Shown: one piece after another, positions 34,092 to 47,478 of the stretch
How positions within the stretch are numbered: the first letter of the stretch is position 1
Layout of the letters: the number at the start of each line of letters is the position of its first letter
Assembly: GCA_009733575.1 (NCBI GenBank)
Contig: ML769444.1
Span: 62,001-126,000 of the forward strand
Source of the DNA: Gymnopus androsaceus JB14
Taxonomy: Eukaryota; Basidiomycota; Agaricomycetes; Agaricales; Omphalotaceae
Reading direction: 5' to 3'
DNA length: 64,000 nucleotides
Translations under genes and position numbers: made by a program
Notes under the pieces: model-generated
Database searches by the model: none
What the model was told of the DNA's origin: nothing
Seen by the model: only the letters and a program-made list of their open reading frames with translations

Positions 34092-36498
34092 TTACTCACC
34101 GCATCTCCAGCAACCGAGGAGACCCGAGGGGTCGCTGTAGAGTAAAGCACCTAAATAATGTGCTAAAGGAAACGATCGAGTACTCACTATTTCTCTTTGA
34201 TAGCCAGAAGTTGAGGGTAATTCTCTCCCCAGAATGCCTCTGCATACCCAAAAAGGCAATGTCAAAGCGGATTGTATCGATGGGGGATGTACTTACGTTC
34301 ATAGTTGGGCTCGTATACGTTCGCTTCATTCTGGAAAAATCCTTAGTAATACAAACGGGCCATTAAACACCGTTCTTACCATGTAGGCTCCAGAGTCAGG
34401 AGCAATGCTAATGAGAGGTTTCGGTATAATTATTTGCGGTCTCGAAAGCAGCGATTTTGTCTTCCGTAGTGCTATTCCATGTGAAAAAGGACCCAAGAAC
34501 AACCTGGGTTCTCCGTATAAATACACAGGAACTCCCGATAGAATAGGAAACTGACATGCCACACTGAGTCCCGCCACGCAGGAGTCGCACTGGTTGAATT
34601 CGCCGTGGCATTGAACAGAAAAGGTGCAACGGCTGTGATAGTCAGAATGTCCTGAGCAGCAGCTGGCATATCAGCTATAGCTTGCACAAACGTGTTCCTT
34701 CCGTCTTCTGTTTCAAATAAAGAGGAAGGGATGAGTCGACTCGCTAGAGTAGCTTCGAGTCCTACAGTCTGAGCAGTGCGTAACACAAATTAATATCAAT
34801 AGCATTCGTAACAGTAATAAATGTTGTAAAATAAAGCTTACCGACTGGTAGGAGATCACGTACTTTACATAAAACTCGTACCAACTAGGGAGAGTTTCGA
34901 TTGTCACGGTTCCGTTTTGGCTTTGTATGAATTCGGTCGCGTTTTGCATTGAACTTTGGGCTTCTTCGAGTGTGAGCAACGGATTGACAAGGATTAACCC
35001 GTTTATCTGAATGGATAAAGACGTGAGCTTTAGATACATTCATAGTTGGTAAACTCACGGTAAAATGTCCTCCCCACCCTTGCTGTGCCCATTGAAGACT
35101 GTTCTCAGTAAGCAGTTGGATAAATTGGATTCCTGTTTCGGAGGTTGGGTCGAATGATAGCGAGGCACTACATCCAGGAGCAGAGGGGTACGATGTCAGT
35201 TAGAACAAGTTTGAGGTAGCTCGCGCTTTCTTACACTTGAAGAGTCATTGCTCCAGGTTCCACCACAGAAGTAGACTCCAAAACAACACCAAATGTCCCT
35301 CCTCCGCCACCTCTGAGTGCCCAAAACAAGTCGGGATTGGTATAAGCGTTGGCCGTGCGGTATTCACCGTCGGGAGTGACCAGTTTAAATTCCAACTGCA
35401 GTGCTTTAGATTCAAAAGATGTAAAATGGACTCAATAGGTAGCGCTTACCACACGGTCAATTCCAAGACCTAGTACGGGAGAGAGAACACTGTGTCCACC
35501 GCCCTGTGTTGTATTAGCATAGCTGGTAGATGCTAGACCAGTGATATTTACCATGACCCAGCCTCCGCTAGCTCCTACAGTCTCTGCATATCCACCAACG
35601 ATTGTCACGTTATTGGAATCGGCAAAAGCATAAGCGTCTGCCCATGGAACCCCAGCCTGAGGGCAATGACAGACAGCGGTCAGTCCAGATTTTTCCAATG
35701 GATAAAACACGCACGCCAATGGTCATCGCAGGATATGACTCCGAGCCTCCATCAGGTACGAATGAAGCGTTGAAAGAAAGCTGCGAATAAACATTAATAT
35801 GGCGGAGAATCACTATTTTTATGATAAAAGACCAACGTTGTTTAAATTTCTGGTCTGTTAAACACCAACGAAGCAGATTCAGAAGAATGCATAGTGCATA
35901 GATGCTGCCACTGACCCACAATGCCAAAGATCCTACCATGCTAGAGCGACCGAAATAATCATGCCCGGAGTTCTTGATCGAGAGAGGAACACCTGTGTTA
36001 CTAGAGAAATTGAGCGCAATTTGGACGTCTGTGTAGTTTTGAACGTCAATCTAGATATCCTATCGATTAATAGAAGCCACAGTCGATGAAATATGAACAT
36101 ACATAATACGGCGCAACACTTCCCTGGTCACAAGGAAGATCTGTCCAAGCGAGAAAATCACTGGGGTCGCTAGAGTCGAGCGTACACTGTGAATCAGTGC
36201 TCATGCAGGATTCCCATTGTGTAGTCATGAAACTGCCGAACTGCGTCGAACGAAAAGTTGCGTTGAAATAATTATCTTCAATGACCTCGCAGTTGGCTTC
36301 AATCCGGGGTACGGATAGACCGTCAAAGTCCGGAAAACATGGAGAGGCGAAGGGTCTGGCTGTATAGAGGCGCCCTCCGAGAGTTTTATTTAGGGCGGTC
36401 CAATCCAAAGTTGTGGGTGTTGTGGATTGGAGAGTTTGTATAACTTGAAGGAGTGAAAGCGAGAAAAGGCTGACGAAAAGATTAGTGGTGGGAGTCAT
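34092..36498 (-). CDS. Secreted FAD-linked oxidoreductase (PCMH and BBE domains)
   Basis: Berberine-bridge-type flavin oxidase, expected outside the cell; substrates in this family include sugars and alcohols and cannot be told from sequence. ATG 36498 gives a signal peptide ([18 protein letters not shown]). The PCMH-type FAD domain contains [17 protein letters not shown] (a His often bound to FAD), LALWTRNLNNLSF across two introns, [20 protein letters not shown], and [19 protein letters not shown]. The substrate domain has [16 protein letters not shown]. The C-terminal BBE motif is EPNYEQAFWGENY, then [12 protein letters not shown]. About a dozen introns of normal size join in frame, and no frame correction was needed in the parts I joined. 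The stop TAA is at 34092-34094. Confidence 0.85.
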
Positions 36499-37730
36499 GT
36501 TGTGTGTGCAGCATACTAGAAGGATGGCTTTTATATAGTACATCCACTGTTATCCGCTGGTTTTCTATGTAAATGACGCATCCTGAATCGTCTCTTTACA
36601 AGGCGGGACGGGAACAGGGGCGGTGGGATGAAACGTTCAACGTTGACAAAAATCTGCATTACTACAGGGAAAAAAGCCACTTCCAGATGCGTGGACACTG
36701 TTTCTGGCGTCGATATCTTTCAGAAATTTGCCCAGCCCAATAGGCGGCTACTCCAAAAGTACATCTTGAAACTGAACGCTTGAAAAGTCGACTGTTGTAG
36801 TAGAAGTAGATTGGAGTAGGTCGTAGTCTATCTTGATGTACAGGGCTGATTGTCTACATTGTTGTCTGTCATTGCTGCTGGATTGGTGGATACCGGACGG
36901 AAGTACATTGGGCCAGCCTAGCTGTATGTATACATCTGGTTACATACATATCATGCGTTGGCCAGCGTCGCATAAAAGCCTTCAGCCTCTTTTTCAGAGT
37001 ATTCGGGGGCATCTTCTTTCGTCCTGTACCCTTAAGTGGCGTTCGCGCGCTTAATATATCTGTGAAAATTTACTCTGTTCCACGTGGTGTATTGAATCTG
37101 CAAGGTTGAATGCATGATGAAGTTGCTCTTGCCTTCAATTTGATCCACAACTGAGGAAAGATTTTCGTATTTCAGTGGAGGTCACCTGAAACTTGCGAAG
37201 ATGTGAGAATTAATAAATATGCAATTTATCGATAACGGACATAACGAGACAACGTTGAGCGAGCTAGAGACGTCGTAACTCCGATAAAACTCTAGCAAGT
37301 TCTGGATTGTCCTAGATCATACACGCAGATATCATTGCGATCGAGCATCGTATACACCTTTCCAACTCATTGCTTACATCTAGAAGACCATATGTGGCAT
37401 GCAGATGAAGTAGAATCAAAGTGGACGGTCCGGGCGCTTGAAGCCTTGATGTCGGATCAGCTAGCCGCTCGTCTACCTGCTTATAGTGGTCCTCTTTGGA
37501 AACCTTCACAGCTGTGGCTCGCCAACAGCCACAGTCATTCTTGACTTCATTTTCTGCTCTCGTCAACTTATTCCATAATCTATTTCTCGTTTTTCAACTC
37601 GCAGAATCACTCCTCGGCTTTACACATTGGATAGCTAGCTCCCAACAAAGTCTCCCTTGGTGTTGGTACGCGTACTCTGACTTTTTCTCTCTTCAAAGTG
37701 ACTCAATCTCCAACTATTGTATAGCTCAAC
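36499..37730. other. Intergenic region
   Basis: No supported gene over 1.2 kb. It separates two divergent genes (minus-strand oxidase starting at 36498, plus-strand gene at 37731) and so holds both promoters. Open stretches near 36833 and 37335-37966 have no splice context or family resemblance. Confidence 0.5.
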
Positions 37731-38636
37731 ATGAGCACTGTTGTTCAGCCCAAACTAGAGGCGCGCCTCGCCGCGCACCCCGTCAGCCTGTCTGCTATCC
37801 GCCGAAAGCCCCAATTCACTTATATTTCACCTTCATCTTCCGAAGTTCGTGGTCCATTGAATCTACTCCCTTCATCATCGACAGTTTCACGGCCAAATCT
37901 TCGCAAGTCTTCCTCCCCATCCCAACCAAAGTCATCTACTTTGACTGCTGCCAGATCAACTCCTAGGGTCCCAATGGGACCTCCACTTCCACTTTATCAT
38001 CCCCACGGAAAATTGGCCATGTCCCTGCCTCCCCTTAACCCTTCTACATTTGGTCTTCCATTACCTATCACCATTGATGACGACAGCAGTCGTTCCTCTA
38101 GTCACTCAAAGCGATCGGGCGTCAAACTTCGCGACGCTGCCGTTGAAACCGATCCAATTCCTCCTACCTCTGTCAGTGCCGTGGCAGCTATTGCCGCACG
38201 CGAGATCAAGAGTCCTCGTAAAAAACGGGCTGGTGGCGGCAAACGAAAAAGGAAAGATGATGATCCCGACACCGCATATCCCGCTAAACGGAATCGTCAA
38301 ACGAGAGGTGCAGCCAGTCTTCCCAATGACGAGGAGCCAGATTCACCCAGTGCTAATGCTAGCCAAGGCCTGGATGGACCGTCTATACCTGGCACTCCCG
38401 TTGAAGTTCCGGACAAGCCGGAGAGGAGAACGACGCGTTCCAGAGGCGCCATAGCTAGAAGAGATTCTACCGCCAGTGAGACTCCTTCTGTCTCTGCCGC
38501 TAGTAACGTTGTCGGGAAAGATGCCATGGATGTCGACAGGGCTCGCGACATTAATACTGGTGTCAGTGACAAGAAATCGGAAAAGAGACGGAGCATAAGT
38601 AAAGAAGAAGGCGAAGTCAGCGAGGAAAGCAAGTGA
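37731..38636 (+). CDS. Basic, low-complexity protein with nuclear localisation signals
   Basis: Single-exon frame of 301 aa (MSTVVQPKLEARLAAH). Ser/Pro-rich, probably disordered, with strong basic clusters (SPRKKRAGGGKRKRKDDD at about residues 164-181 and KRNRQTRG further on) that look like nuclear localisation signals, and an acidic end (SISKEEGEVSEESK). I recognise no domain; similar uncharacterised proteins are common in Agaricomycetes. A nuclear or chromatin-linked role is a guess from composition. No frame problem. Confidence 0.75.
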   Translation: MSTVVQPKLEARLAAHPVSLSAIRRKPQFTYISPSSSEVRGPLNLLPSSSTVSRPNLRKSSSPSQPKSSTLTAARSTPRVPMGPPLPLYHPHGKLAMSLPPLNPSTFGLPLPITIDDDSSRSSSHSKRSGVKLRDAAVETDPIPPTSVSAVAAIAAREIKSPRKKRAGGGKRKRKDDDPDTAYPAKRNRQTRGAASLPNDEEPDSPSANASQGLDGPSIPGTPVEVPDKPERRTTRSRGAIARRDSTASETPSVSAASNVVGKDAMDVDRARDINTGVSDKKSEKRRSISKEEGEVSEESK

Positions 38637-39004
38637 TGTAGCCACAACGAACATTTCCGCTACCATTCCCTCTCTATATAATAGTCGAGCCATATCTCGA
38701 CCCCTGCATATCTCATTTCTGTACCACCACATTTTTAAGTATAGTCGTATTCACTCATCACATCGGTTTTCATCGGCGCCGCTATTATTTTCCTAGTATT
38801 CTGCTGTACTTGCACATACTGGTTAGCTACTTATTATCACATACATTTATTATTTTATTTCTGCGTGGTAACTTCGGCAAGTGTGGCGCTCATTAATTTC
38901 AAGCGCTCTATTACTTGGGCGCTAACATATACCTTGCCGCGTAATAGTTCCTTTCTTCTGCTTAGCATACCTAATCCAAATCTGCTCTGCTGGACGGAGA
39001 CTTC
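38637..39004. other. Intergenic region
   Basis: Nothing recognisable; 3' end of the basic protein gene and promoter of the DUF3684 gene. Confidence 0.5.
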
Positions 39005-42000
39005 ATGGCAGCCACACGTCGATCTCTTTGGGAGACAGGTCTAGATGAGCAGGTTGAAGTGAATCAACGAGCACTGATCGACAAGGTCTTAAGTCGTTAT
39101 TCTGGTGAATTCACCGTTTTCCGTGAATTGCTTCAGAATTCGGATGACGCCCAGTCGAAGGAGGTGGAAATTAGATTCGAGACTAGAGGGTACCTGGATA
39201 ATAAGCTGGGGGTGGAGAGCTCCCAACTTCCCAATCTCAAGACCGCACTGGCAAGTTCAGTTCGACTTTGTTAGACCCAGTTACTGACCACGAGTATAGG
39301 TACATCAGTGGACTTTTAAGAACGATGGAATGGTATTTAGAGATGAGGATTGGAATCGGCTCAAGAAGATAGCGTGCGTGTTAATCTCTACTATTACATT
39401 CATGCGCACTGAAGCTGTATCATAGAGAAGGAAACCCAGACGAAGAGAAGATCGGTGGTCAGTCCTGCAATGACGTTTAGCTACGAATAATCGCTCAAAT
39501 TGTGCTACGTACAGCATTCGGCGTCGGCTTTTATAGTCTGTTCTCTGTGACGGAGGAACCCTTCGTAACATCTGGAGGTTAGTCAGAATTTTTCTGACCG
39601 AGGAGCTGCGCTCTGATGGTAATAGGTCAATGGATGGGGTTCCACTGGAAGAGGGATCAGGTACATGCATTCTAGAAATCCGCTGGACCGTCTTTGATCA
39701 ACTCTCGCAGCTCCTGGCTCGTAGAGGAAAGGTTCCCGACACTGATGAACTGACAAAATGGACCTCTTTCGAAATGCCGCTCCGAGAAGACACACCTATA
39801 CCCGTCGCCTTTGATTTCACTCAGATTCCTTGCATCCTCCATCACATTCATGAGCCATCTCTCTGCAATTTCCGTATACTTTGATGACAAGAAACTCACG
39901 AGGTTGACAAAGTCTTCTGGAATACCAAAAGAGTTGGGACTTCCGAAAACATTGAATCTCTTGAACAAGTCAAAGATGATGGCTTTGACCAAGCTGCAAT
40001 CGACTTGTGAGTGGAATATTCTTCGTTGAGGCTCCATTGACCAAGGTTCATATAGCGTTACACATCCAGGCGGATGTGATGCGTTGGGTTTACACATCTG
40101 GCTCAGAGAAAGCCCCTGCACCTTCTGCTGTAAAACCCGTGAAGCCTCCAGCTTCAGGTGGCTTCTTTGCTTCCCTATTTTCGGGATTATCCAGCACTTC
40201 TACAACCCCTCAGCCTCCTTCTACACCTGTGGAAGTCCCCAAGCCTATTGACCCACTGAAAACAGATACGACCAGCGTTTCGTTGACCATATTTTCCGCC
40301 GAAGCAGACGTTCGTCTAGACCAGAAACTTGCGGCTGAACTACACAGATCTACCAAGAAGAGTCCCCCGAAAAAAATCAAATATGAACTGATATATGTGA
40401 GTACAGGTTATATCTTAACGTTCTCCCCGCGCCTTACACATTACAGACTGGAATGAATGAGTACAATGCCAGTAAATCTGAGGACGAGCAGCAAACGTTT
40501 GCGACCTCTGGAAGCATTTTTCAAGGATTACGTGCTGATCTCGATGGGTAAGTATAATTCAAGTTTTTTTTGATCTACTTCATCTTACCACTCCATCAGA
40601 ATGGGTTCGGCTCGAATATTCATCGTATGTACTTGTTCCAAGATATATCTGAACTTATATTGACGCACAACTGCATAGGGCCATGCTACGGGCCAAACAA
40701 CTGGTATCGGAGGGCACATGAGTGCTCGATTCATCCCCACTGTTGAGCGCGAGAGCCTTGACCTAATGGATCGGAATGTTGCCAGTGCGTACACTAAACG
40801 TTTGTTTTCCATGTATTGTACTGACATGCCCAAGTCTGGAACAAAGAACTACTTAATATAGGGGGGATCATAGCCCGTTCGGTTTATGAACTTGAAATGG
40901 ACAACATCAAGGAGTTGTCTGATTCATCTGGCTCTTCGAAAGATCCGGAACTGCAGATTTTGTTGATGAATCGTGCCATTCATCTTCTTCGATTCTTCAC
41001 CTTTCACCAATCCACACCATCCGCAGATATCTCCAGTTTGATGGAGGAATCATTCTTCGCGTGTTCCACAGGCTTTCGTGTCATCTCGACGGACGGGATC
41101 AAGGATATTGGCGATGTCCGGCTACCGGATATACAGTTCACCTCGTTTGTGAATCTTGCGGTGTTGCCGGAGCAGATCATGACTGGAGCTCGTCCAATGG
41201 TCACTGCTTTGCAGAATCGCAAATTGCTCAAGCCCATCACTTTCGATGATGTCCTGAGAGCGCTGGATCTTGGGCCGCTCACGGAAAGCCAGTCGATTGC
41301 ATGTTTGACGTGGTGGATCAGCTGGAATAAGGATGGCCAACAGGCCGCGCGCCTCCAACAGATACGATCCAAACTTTTGGATAACACCACGCTCACTACA
41401 GAAGTCGGTAGCAAGGAACAGGTGTATATTCCACTTAACGCTATTAAAACCGTCTTCAATCCTCGAAGTATCGCGGGTAATATTCCTCCGGATTCTCCAT
41501 TCCTCCAACGATGCTACCTTTATCTATCAGCAAGGCTTTCCAACCACAACAACTGACCTTGGCATTTGCCTGGACTGAATTGACCTTGGTAGAGTGGCTC
41601 AAATTCGTCGCTGAACAACCTCCGAGTCCCGAATTCGATCTTTCGTTATCGGCTCATTGGTCCGAGCGAGTGCTTGGTGTGCTTGTTCGAGCCTGGCCTT
41701 CAATTTCTAATGCTATGAAGGAGGAAATAGCTGCGATTTTGAAATCGAAAGCATGCATTCCGACTTCCAATGGATTGAAAAAACCAGAAGAAGCATACTT
41801 TTCCAATGTCGATATATTCCACGACTTACCGGTAGTGAAGCTGCCTTCCTTAGCTATGAAGGGCACCATTGAGCGTGTCCTGACCGAAATAGGCGTGCGC
41901 AAGCATGTCGAGCTCCAGATCATATTCACTCGGTAAGATTTCTCATTCTTCCAATTTCAACTTTACTGAACAGCTACAGTATGATCAAAACAAATGAATG

Positions 42001-45000
42001 GTCAGTAACCGACCTGATCAAGTACCTCGTATCAGTCAAAGGCTCTTTATCCTCGGAAGAAAAAGCGAGGCTCAAGTTGACGAGCGCATTTTCCGCGGAA
42101 GGCCAGGACTCAAGCAAGAAACGATATCGTGCCGACGAGCTCTTTGAGCCTAATCCCATCTTCACCCAGCTCGAACTACCTGTTATTAACTGGGGACAAA
42201 AATGGCGTCAGAACAGTGAAGAAGGTTTGTTCTCAGTGTTCTGATTCTGCGTGGACTAATGGAACTCACAGCGAAATTTCTCTTTGAGCTCGGGCTACAA
42301 AAATATCCTTCTCTTCCCGTCCTTATCGACCTTTGTGCGCACAGCCCAAAACCTCAGGTGAGGAACATGAACTCCTGTTGACCTTTGAACTGTTTACCGA
42401 CTAAAGTTAGATTCGTGCCATAGCACTCAAGTATCTATTGGATAACATCAAAACCAAGTATGGGGACTACGATGTTATGAACTTCTTTACCGTCAAGTTC
42501 ATTCCAGCCTTGAAGCGCGATTCACCTTGTCTGGGCTCACCAGAAGAAGTGCGTGTTCATCTCCCATTGGGTGATTCTCCACTAACGTTGTCCTGCAGGT
42601 ATTGTCAAACATCGAGTGGGCCGTTCTTGGTCTTCCCATCCTGGCATCCAGTGTCGCAGCCGAGTTTGGGTCAAAGTTGGGTCTTCGCGAGAATCCGACC
42701 AGTCAATTTCTTGTGAACTTCCTCGAAAAAACCCCTCCTCGAGATGAAGATCAAGCCAAAACATATTTTAGTGTCATGTCCAATCGAATATCAGGTACCG
42801 GCGCTCATTACCATGTGTAAAGCGTACACTAATTCTGTTTAGACTTCTCCCCTGCTCAGTTGACAAGACTGTCTCAACTACCGATGGTACCGACCAGGCA
42901 AAAGAAGGACAATGGTTTCCAGCTACAAAATATCCGCCCAAGTCAATGCTTTTTTGGCCAGGAAGGCAAAGAAGGATTCCACTCCAAGTTGTTCACCTTC
43001 ATCGACTTTGGTACAAGTGCCAACTCATTTCTCAGTGCTTGCGGAGCGAAACGTGAGCCAAGTGTTGAAGAGATCGCCCTCATGCTACTGGCCGATGCGC
43101 ACAACTTTTATGATTGTGCTGGCAGCCCAAGCAGGCACGAATATTATTCTCCTGTTCTGTGTATTTTGCTTATTTCATCTTCTTAGTTTCCTTAATGAAC
43201 TTCGAAACATCGCAGTCAATAGCCGCCTCCTTTCTAATGGGACTGTTGCCCGGCTCAAAAAAGCACCTGTACTTTTAGCTGCTCAGCGCCGAGCCTTAAC
43301 AGATGAGAAGGCAAAGAAGGAAGTTGATGGAGATGAAGATTTGGACGTCTATGATTTGAAACGGCCAGATCAGATAGTGATTGCCGACGACTCGAATGCT
43401 CTTCAACTTTTCGGTGACCAGTTGTGGACCGCACCACAAGAGGAGATTTTGGAGGGTATGCACTTTCGATCTTTTTTTGTTCATACGAGTTCTGAATCTT
43501 TCTCTTAAGCTTTCTATATGCTTCTGGGCTCCAGAAGGCTCAGCGTTCTCGTGGAAGAGGAGTACGAGGTGAAAAAAGAGATTGAGAATTCACCCCGAGC
43601 CGCTAAACTTCGAACCCAAATCATTGAGCGTCTACCGTTATTCCTGCACGAACATACACGTAAAACGAAGACCTCGTTCAGTTGGCTCTGCTCCAACAAC
43701 AATTTTGTTGTCAGGGTGTTTGCCAAAATATCGGTCGTGAAATCTCTCAAGTTTGGTTCCGTCAACTTGTCGAAGAAGCAGGCTGCATCCGCCGTTGGAC
43801 CAAAAGTCAGTAGAGGCCCGCTCCAGATCTGGTTGAGCAACGACTTGGAGATAGACATGTTTGAGTGAGTAGTTGAGACTTCACTTTATTGGACTTTTCT
43901 CAATATGATCATCTTAGGGTTGCAACATCGTTCAATCTGCTATTCTTTGAGACGCCCAAAGTAAACGACGCCCTGCTGTTCATGACGATTTTATCCACTG
44001 ATCTTCAAGCCCTCAAACGGCGCGGGTATAATGGTATGACGCAACAGTTTTTGCCGCGTGGATATACTCTAATTCTATTAGTTGAGCGAATTGAACGAAA
44101 ATACCGGGAGCAAAAGGAAGAACAGCGGAAGGCTGTTGAAGAGCGCCAGACTGCTGAAAATGCCAAAGCAAGAGCTTTAGTCTCTAAACCACCGGGTCCA
44201 GGTCCAGTAGTCCCGCCTGGAGGCTTCCCCGAAATGCCAGAGACCACCGTCTCCAATATCCCCGATGAACGTAGCATTTCCCCTGCCGTTCCTCCAAATC
44301 ATCCAATTGGACGCCCTAATTCAACACTGAATCCCTTCCAAAAGTTTACTCGAAAGATGGGCCTCAAAGGAACCGATTCCGAAGATCATTCCACAAGGTC
44401 CTTCGACGCAAAAGCATACACCACAAGGGCCACAAGGTGCCACACCTCTTGGTGATATATGTAAGCCGACTATACCTTTCATCTTCGAAATGTATGCTGA
44501 ATGATTTGTATTAGCTGCGAATATTGACATGGCAATCCAAGCATGTCGGCCAGAATCGGGAAATCTTCTTAGAAATCGGGAACAGATGCAGAGAGTGAAG
44601 GAATCCTTGGATGAAGGTTACTGTGATATATCTGGTCGTGCCGGAGACCTCCAGCACATCGGTTCGATTGGGACCATGAAAGTTTACTTGTCAGCAGGTG
44701 CTTATTTTCTGCAGGCCTCTTTTCCTTAGAACTTGATTCATCTTTGAGCAGAGGTCCCCGATAAACACACATTTCTGATGGACAAAAGCGCATCACTACA
44801 GAGGTTCGCGGGCCTGCTGACATCGTTAGCGCGAATCTACAAGCTTCCGCTTCAGAGCCTGCACATTTTTTACGATTTAGAAGGGCCATTGATTGCATTC
44901 AATCGCAACGCCAGTATCTTCCTGAATCTACGATTCTACGAAGCTTGGCGTAAGTTTATCGTTTGCTTTTGTCCGAAATATCGCTGAACCAGTCCCTAGA

Positions 45001-45283
45001 TGATGCTGAAGTTGCAAGAGGAAAGATCGCCACGGCCCTCGTTTCGTGGCAAGTATCTTTTTCAGCCAGCTTGTCTTCCTATTTAATTGTGTTGCTTGCA
45101 GGTATTTTGCCCTCGCGCACGAGATTGCGCATAATCTGGTGTGACAAGTCTCCTCTAAACTGACTCAATATACACTAACGATCGTTATAGGTTGAGCAAC
45201 ATTCTGCTGAACATACCTGGTATTTATCATCAATAGCTGAGAAGTATGTCTTGGATCTTGCTTTAGAGGCATCGAAAGGGTAA
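39005..45283 (+). CDS. DUF3684 protein with sacsin/Hsp90-like ATPase domain and C-terminal HEXXH motif
   Basis: About 1,750 aa in some twenty exons. The N-terminus is a GHKL ATPase fold as in sacsin and Hsp90: FTVFRELLQNSDDAQSKEVE (Glu and Asn of the nucleotide site), KNDGMVFRDEDW, and KIGAFGVGFYSLFSVTEEPF. The long middle part fits DUF3684 (GHATGQTTGIGGHMSARFIP, RSVYELEMDNIKEL). A charged linker with coiled coil (REQKEEQRKAVEERQTAEN) and a Pro-rich stretch precede a conserved end, FALAHEIAHNLVEQHSAEH, which holds an HEXXH motif. Role unknown; a chaperone-like function is inferred from sacsin. Introns at 39251-39299 and 45049-45101 have GC donors, and 43135-43186 probably too. Frame corrections: extra base at about 39820, missing C at about 41505, extra T at about 44389. 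Stop TAA at 45281-45283. Confidence 0.82.
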
Positions 45284-45869
45284 CTGGTCATGGACTTGCG
45301 TATTTATTTTATTTTGTAATGATAATATTCGCCGACGACACTGGTTCGGGCTTGCCGATCTTTGTGTCCACTGGCAACTGGCAACCCGCATTTTTGAAAC
45401 GAAACGCGAGCGCACGGCTGCTGTGTGCCAGGACCTCAGGTAGTCCATTCTTCAGGCCAAGTGCCGCGACTAGGCAAGACTTGACCTCAAAGGTTTTTAT
45501 GCCCTCCTAAAGAAAATTCTGGGGAGTACATACCGTACCGTCTATACTTTGAATATGAAATTTGTGGTGCGACCTTTCGCGTATGCTTAGCAAATCACGA
45601 GCTTCTTATAGTTTTAGCGCCTGCTGTTTCCGTTTCACCCATTGACCAACCCTCTTTTCACCCAAAACTGCACTAATTCGTGGAGTGCACTGGTCTCTTT
45701 ATAACTTATATAACAGTTGTCGCTGTTCTCTGGTAAATTTATTCTGTGGTCAGCTTATTTTTTCCTACTAGAACCTAACTTTCCTTCCAGCTAGATTTAC
45801 TGGCGGCCTAATCTATCTATTGGCTAATTCGAAACTTTTCTTCCTGGAGAAATCCCAAACTCTCCTGAA
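45284..45869. other. Intergenic region
   Basis: No gene seen; pyrimidine-rich tracts near 45770-45860 are typical of promoters of strongly expressed basidiomycete genes. Confidence 0.45.
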
Positions 45870-47478
45870 ATGTATCATCGACCTCAGCCATCTGTTAGAA
45901 CCACCTCACTTTCTTCCACCAATGGCTCTGTTCCCCGGTTAAGTGATCCGACTCTATTCAACGAGTCCCAGACTGTCACCATTACTGCCACCGACATCCT
46001 ACTCCACGAAAGATGCTTTGCCTGTTAGCAGTCCCTTGTATGGTGAAACATCACCTAGAATATGCGGGATGCCATTGAAATACGTTTCGTACGTCCCGGA
46101 ATTTTCCACCTTTTGTTTACCTTTCTCACTTGTATATTATAGCCTTGTCACTCTCGCTGTCCAAAATGCTGCATTATCAATAGTCATGCACTATTCTCGT
46201 GTCTCAACTCCTCCATCCCTTGCATATTCACCAGCCTCTGCCGTTCTCCTCAACGAGCTACTAAAAGGCTCAATATCTTTCGTTATTGCTCTGTCAAGGA
46301 CGCGTGAGTTGGCAGACATCCCATGGCGTCGGATGTCGCTCTGGGAAATCATATGTTCGCTTCCGTACCCGTGGACCGCTCCTTTCTGGACTCTGTGTGG
46401 AGAAATTTTCAGTCCGGATTGCTGGAAGCTTTCTATCCCCGCGATCCTATATGTTATCCAAAACTCGCTTCAGTTCGTCGCCATCAGCAATCTCCCTGTC
46501 GCTTCTTTCCAGGTTACGTACCAAATGAAAATCTTAACCACGGCCGCCTTCTCTGTCGCCCTTCTTCGCAAGAAGTTGAGCTCGACAAAGTGGCTATCTC
46601 TCTTCTTCCTGGCGATTGGGGTTGGAATTGTACAGATCCAGACGTCGTCTGTCTCGGCGCCTAAGAACCAGTCTGTAGGCAGTGCACACGACTCTGCCCC
46701 GCTTCATATTCATGTCATGAGCCCTCTGAAAGGATTCGGTGCAGTGACTGCTGCCTGTTTCACGTCAGGCCTGGCCGGTGTCTACTTTGAAATGGTGCTC
46801 AAAAATTCCAAAGCAGATCTTTGGGTGCGGAACGTTCAGCTATCCCTATTCTCGCTTATTCCCGCCTTCCTGCCCATTCTCTACACTTCGACGCCTACTT
46901 CCCCCGGTTTCTTATCTGGTCTTCTCAGAAACTTTGGTATGTGGGCCTGGGCGACCGTTGCGATACAGGTGTTTGGTGGATTGGTCACTGCCATCGTCAT
47001 AAAGTACTCGGACAACATCTTGAAAGGCTTTGCGACTAGTCTTTCAATCGTACTGTCTTTTTTGGCATCTGTCATTCTCTTTGATTTTCGTATTACTCCT
47101 TCATTCGTCATCGGAGCGTCGACAGTGCTATGTTCCACTTGGATGTACAACCAGCCTCCTGGAAAGGAGCCACTGTCCATTGTCCTCACATCCGCCAACA
47201 AGACGCCTTTTACGCCGGTCGACTCGAAGGAGCCTATCATTGGAGAATTCCCGCGGAAGAAACCTTCACCTTTTGGCAGCCCCCGTGGTATCGCCACTGC
47301 TCTCGGTTTCAGCGGTGGCTCTGAGAATCGGGAGTCGATTATGTTGGACACTCACCGGTATAATAATGCACCATATGGATCTCCCTTCCCTTCTCGGCCA
47401 CCCTCACGGGCACCTTCACGAACACCGACTCCTCAGCCTCCTCGTTTGAGTTCCAGCTCTGAGAGTAGCGTCTCATGA
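45870..47478 (+). CDS. Nucleotide-sugar transporter (UDP-galactose/UDP-GlcNAc type, SLC35A)
   Basis: Golgi antiporter that brings a UDP-sugar into the lumen in exchange for UMP. Core runs from MPLKYVSLVTLAVQNAAL (ATG 46069) through about ten membrane helices. Signature stretches are YVIQNSLQFVAISNLP, QVTYQMKILTTAAFSV, GFGAVTAACFTSGLAGVYFE and GGLVTAIVIKYSDNILKGFA. A 54-nt intron at 46089-46142 leaves the frame open by chance. The tail is Pro/Ser-rich and cytosolic. An upstream ATG at 45870 opens a Ser-rich N-terminus in another frame; joining it needs one extra base to be ignored between about 45950 and 46020. If that is wrong, translation starts at 46069 (451 aa). The sugar carried cannot be told from sequence alone. 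Confidence 0.82.
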
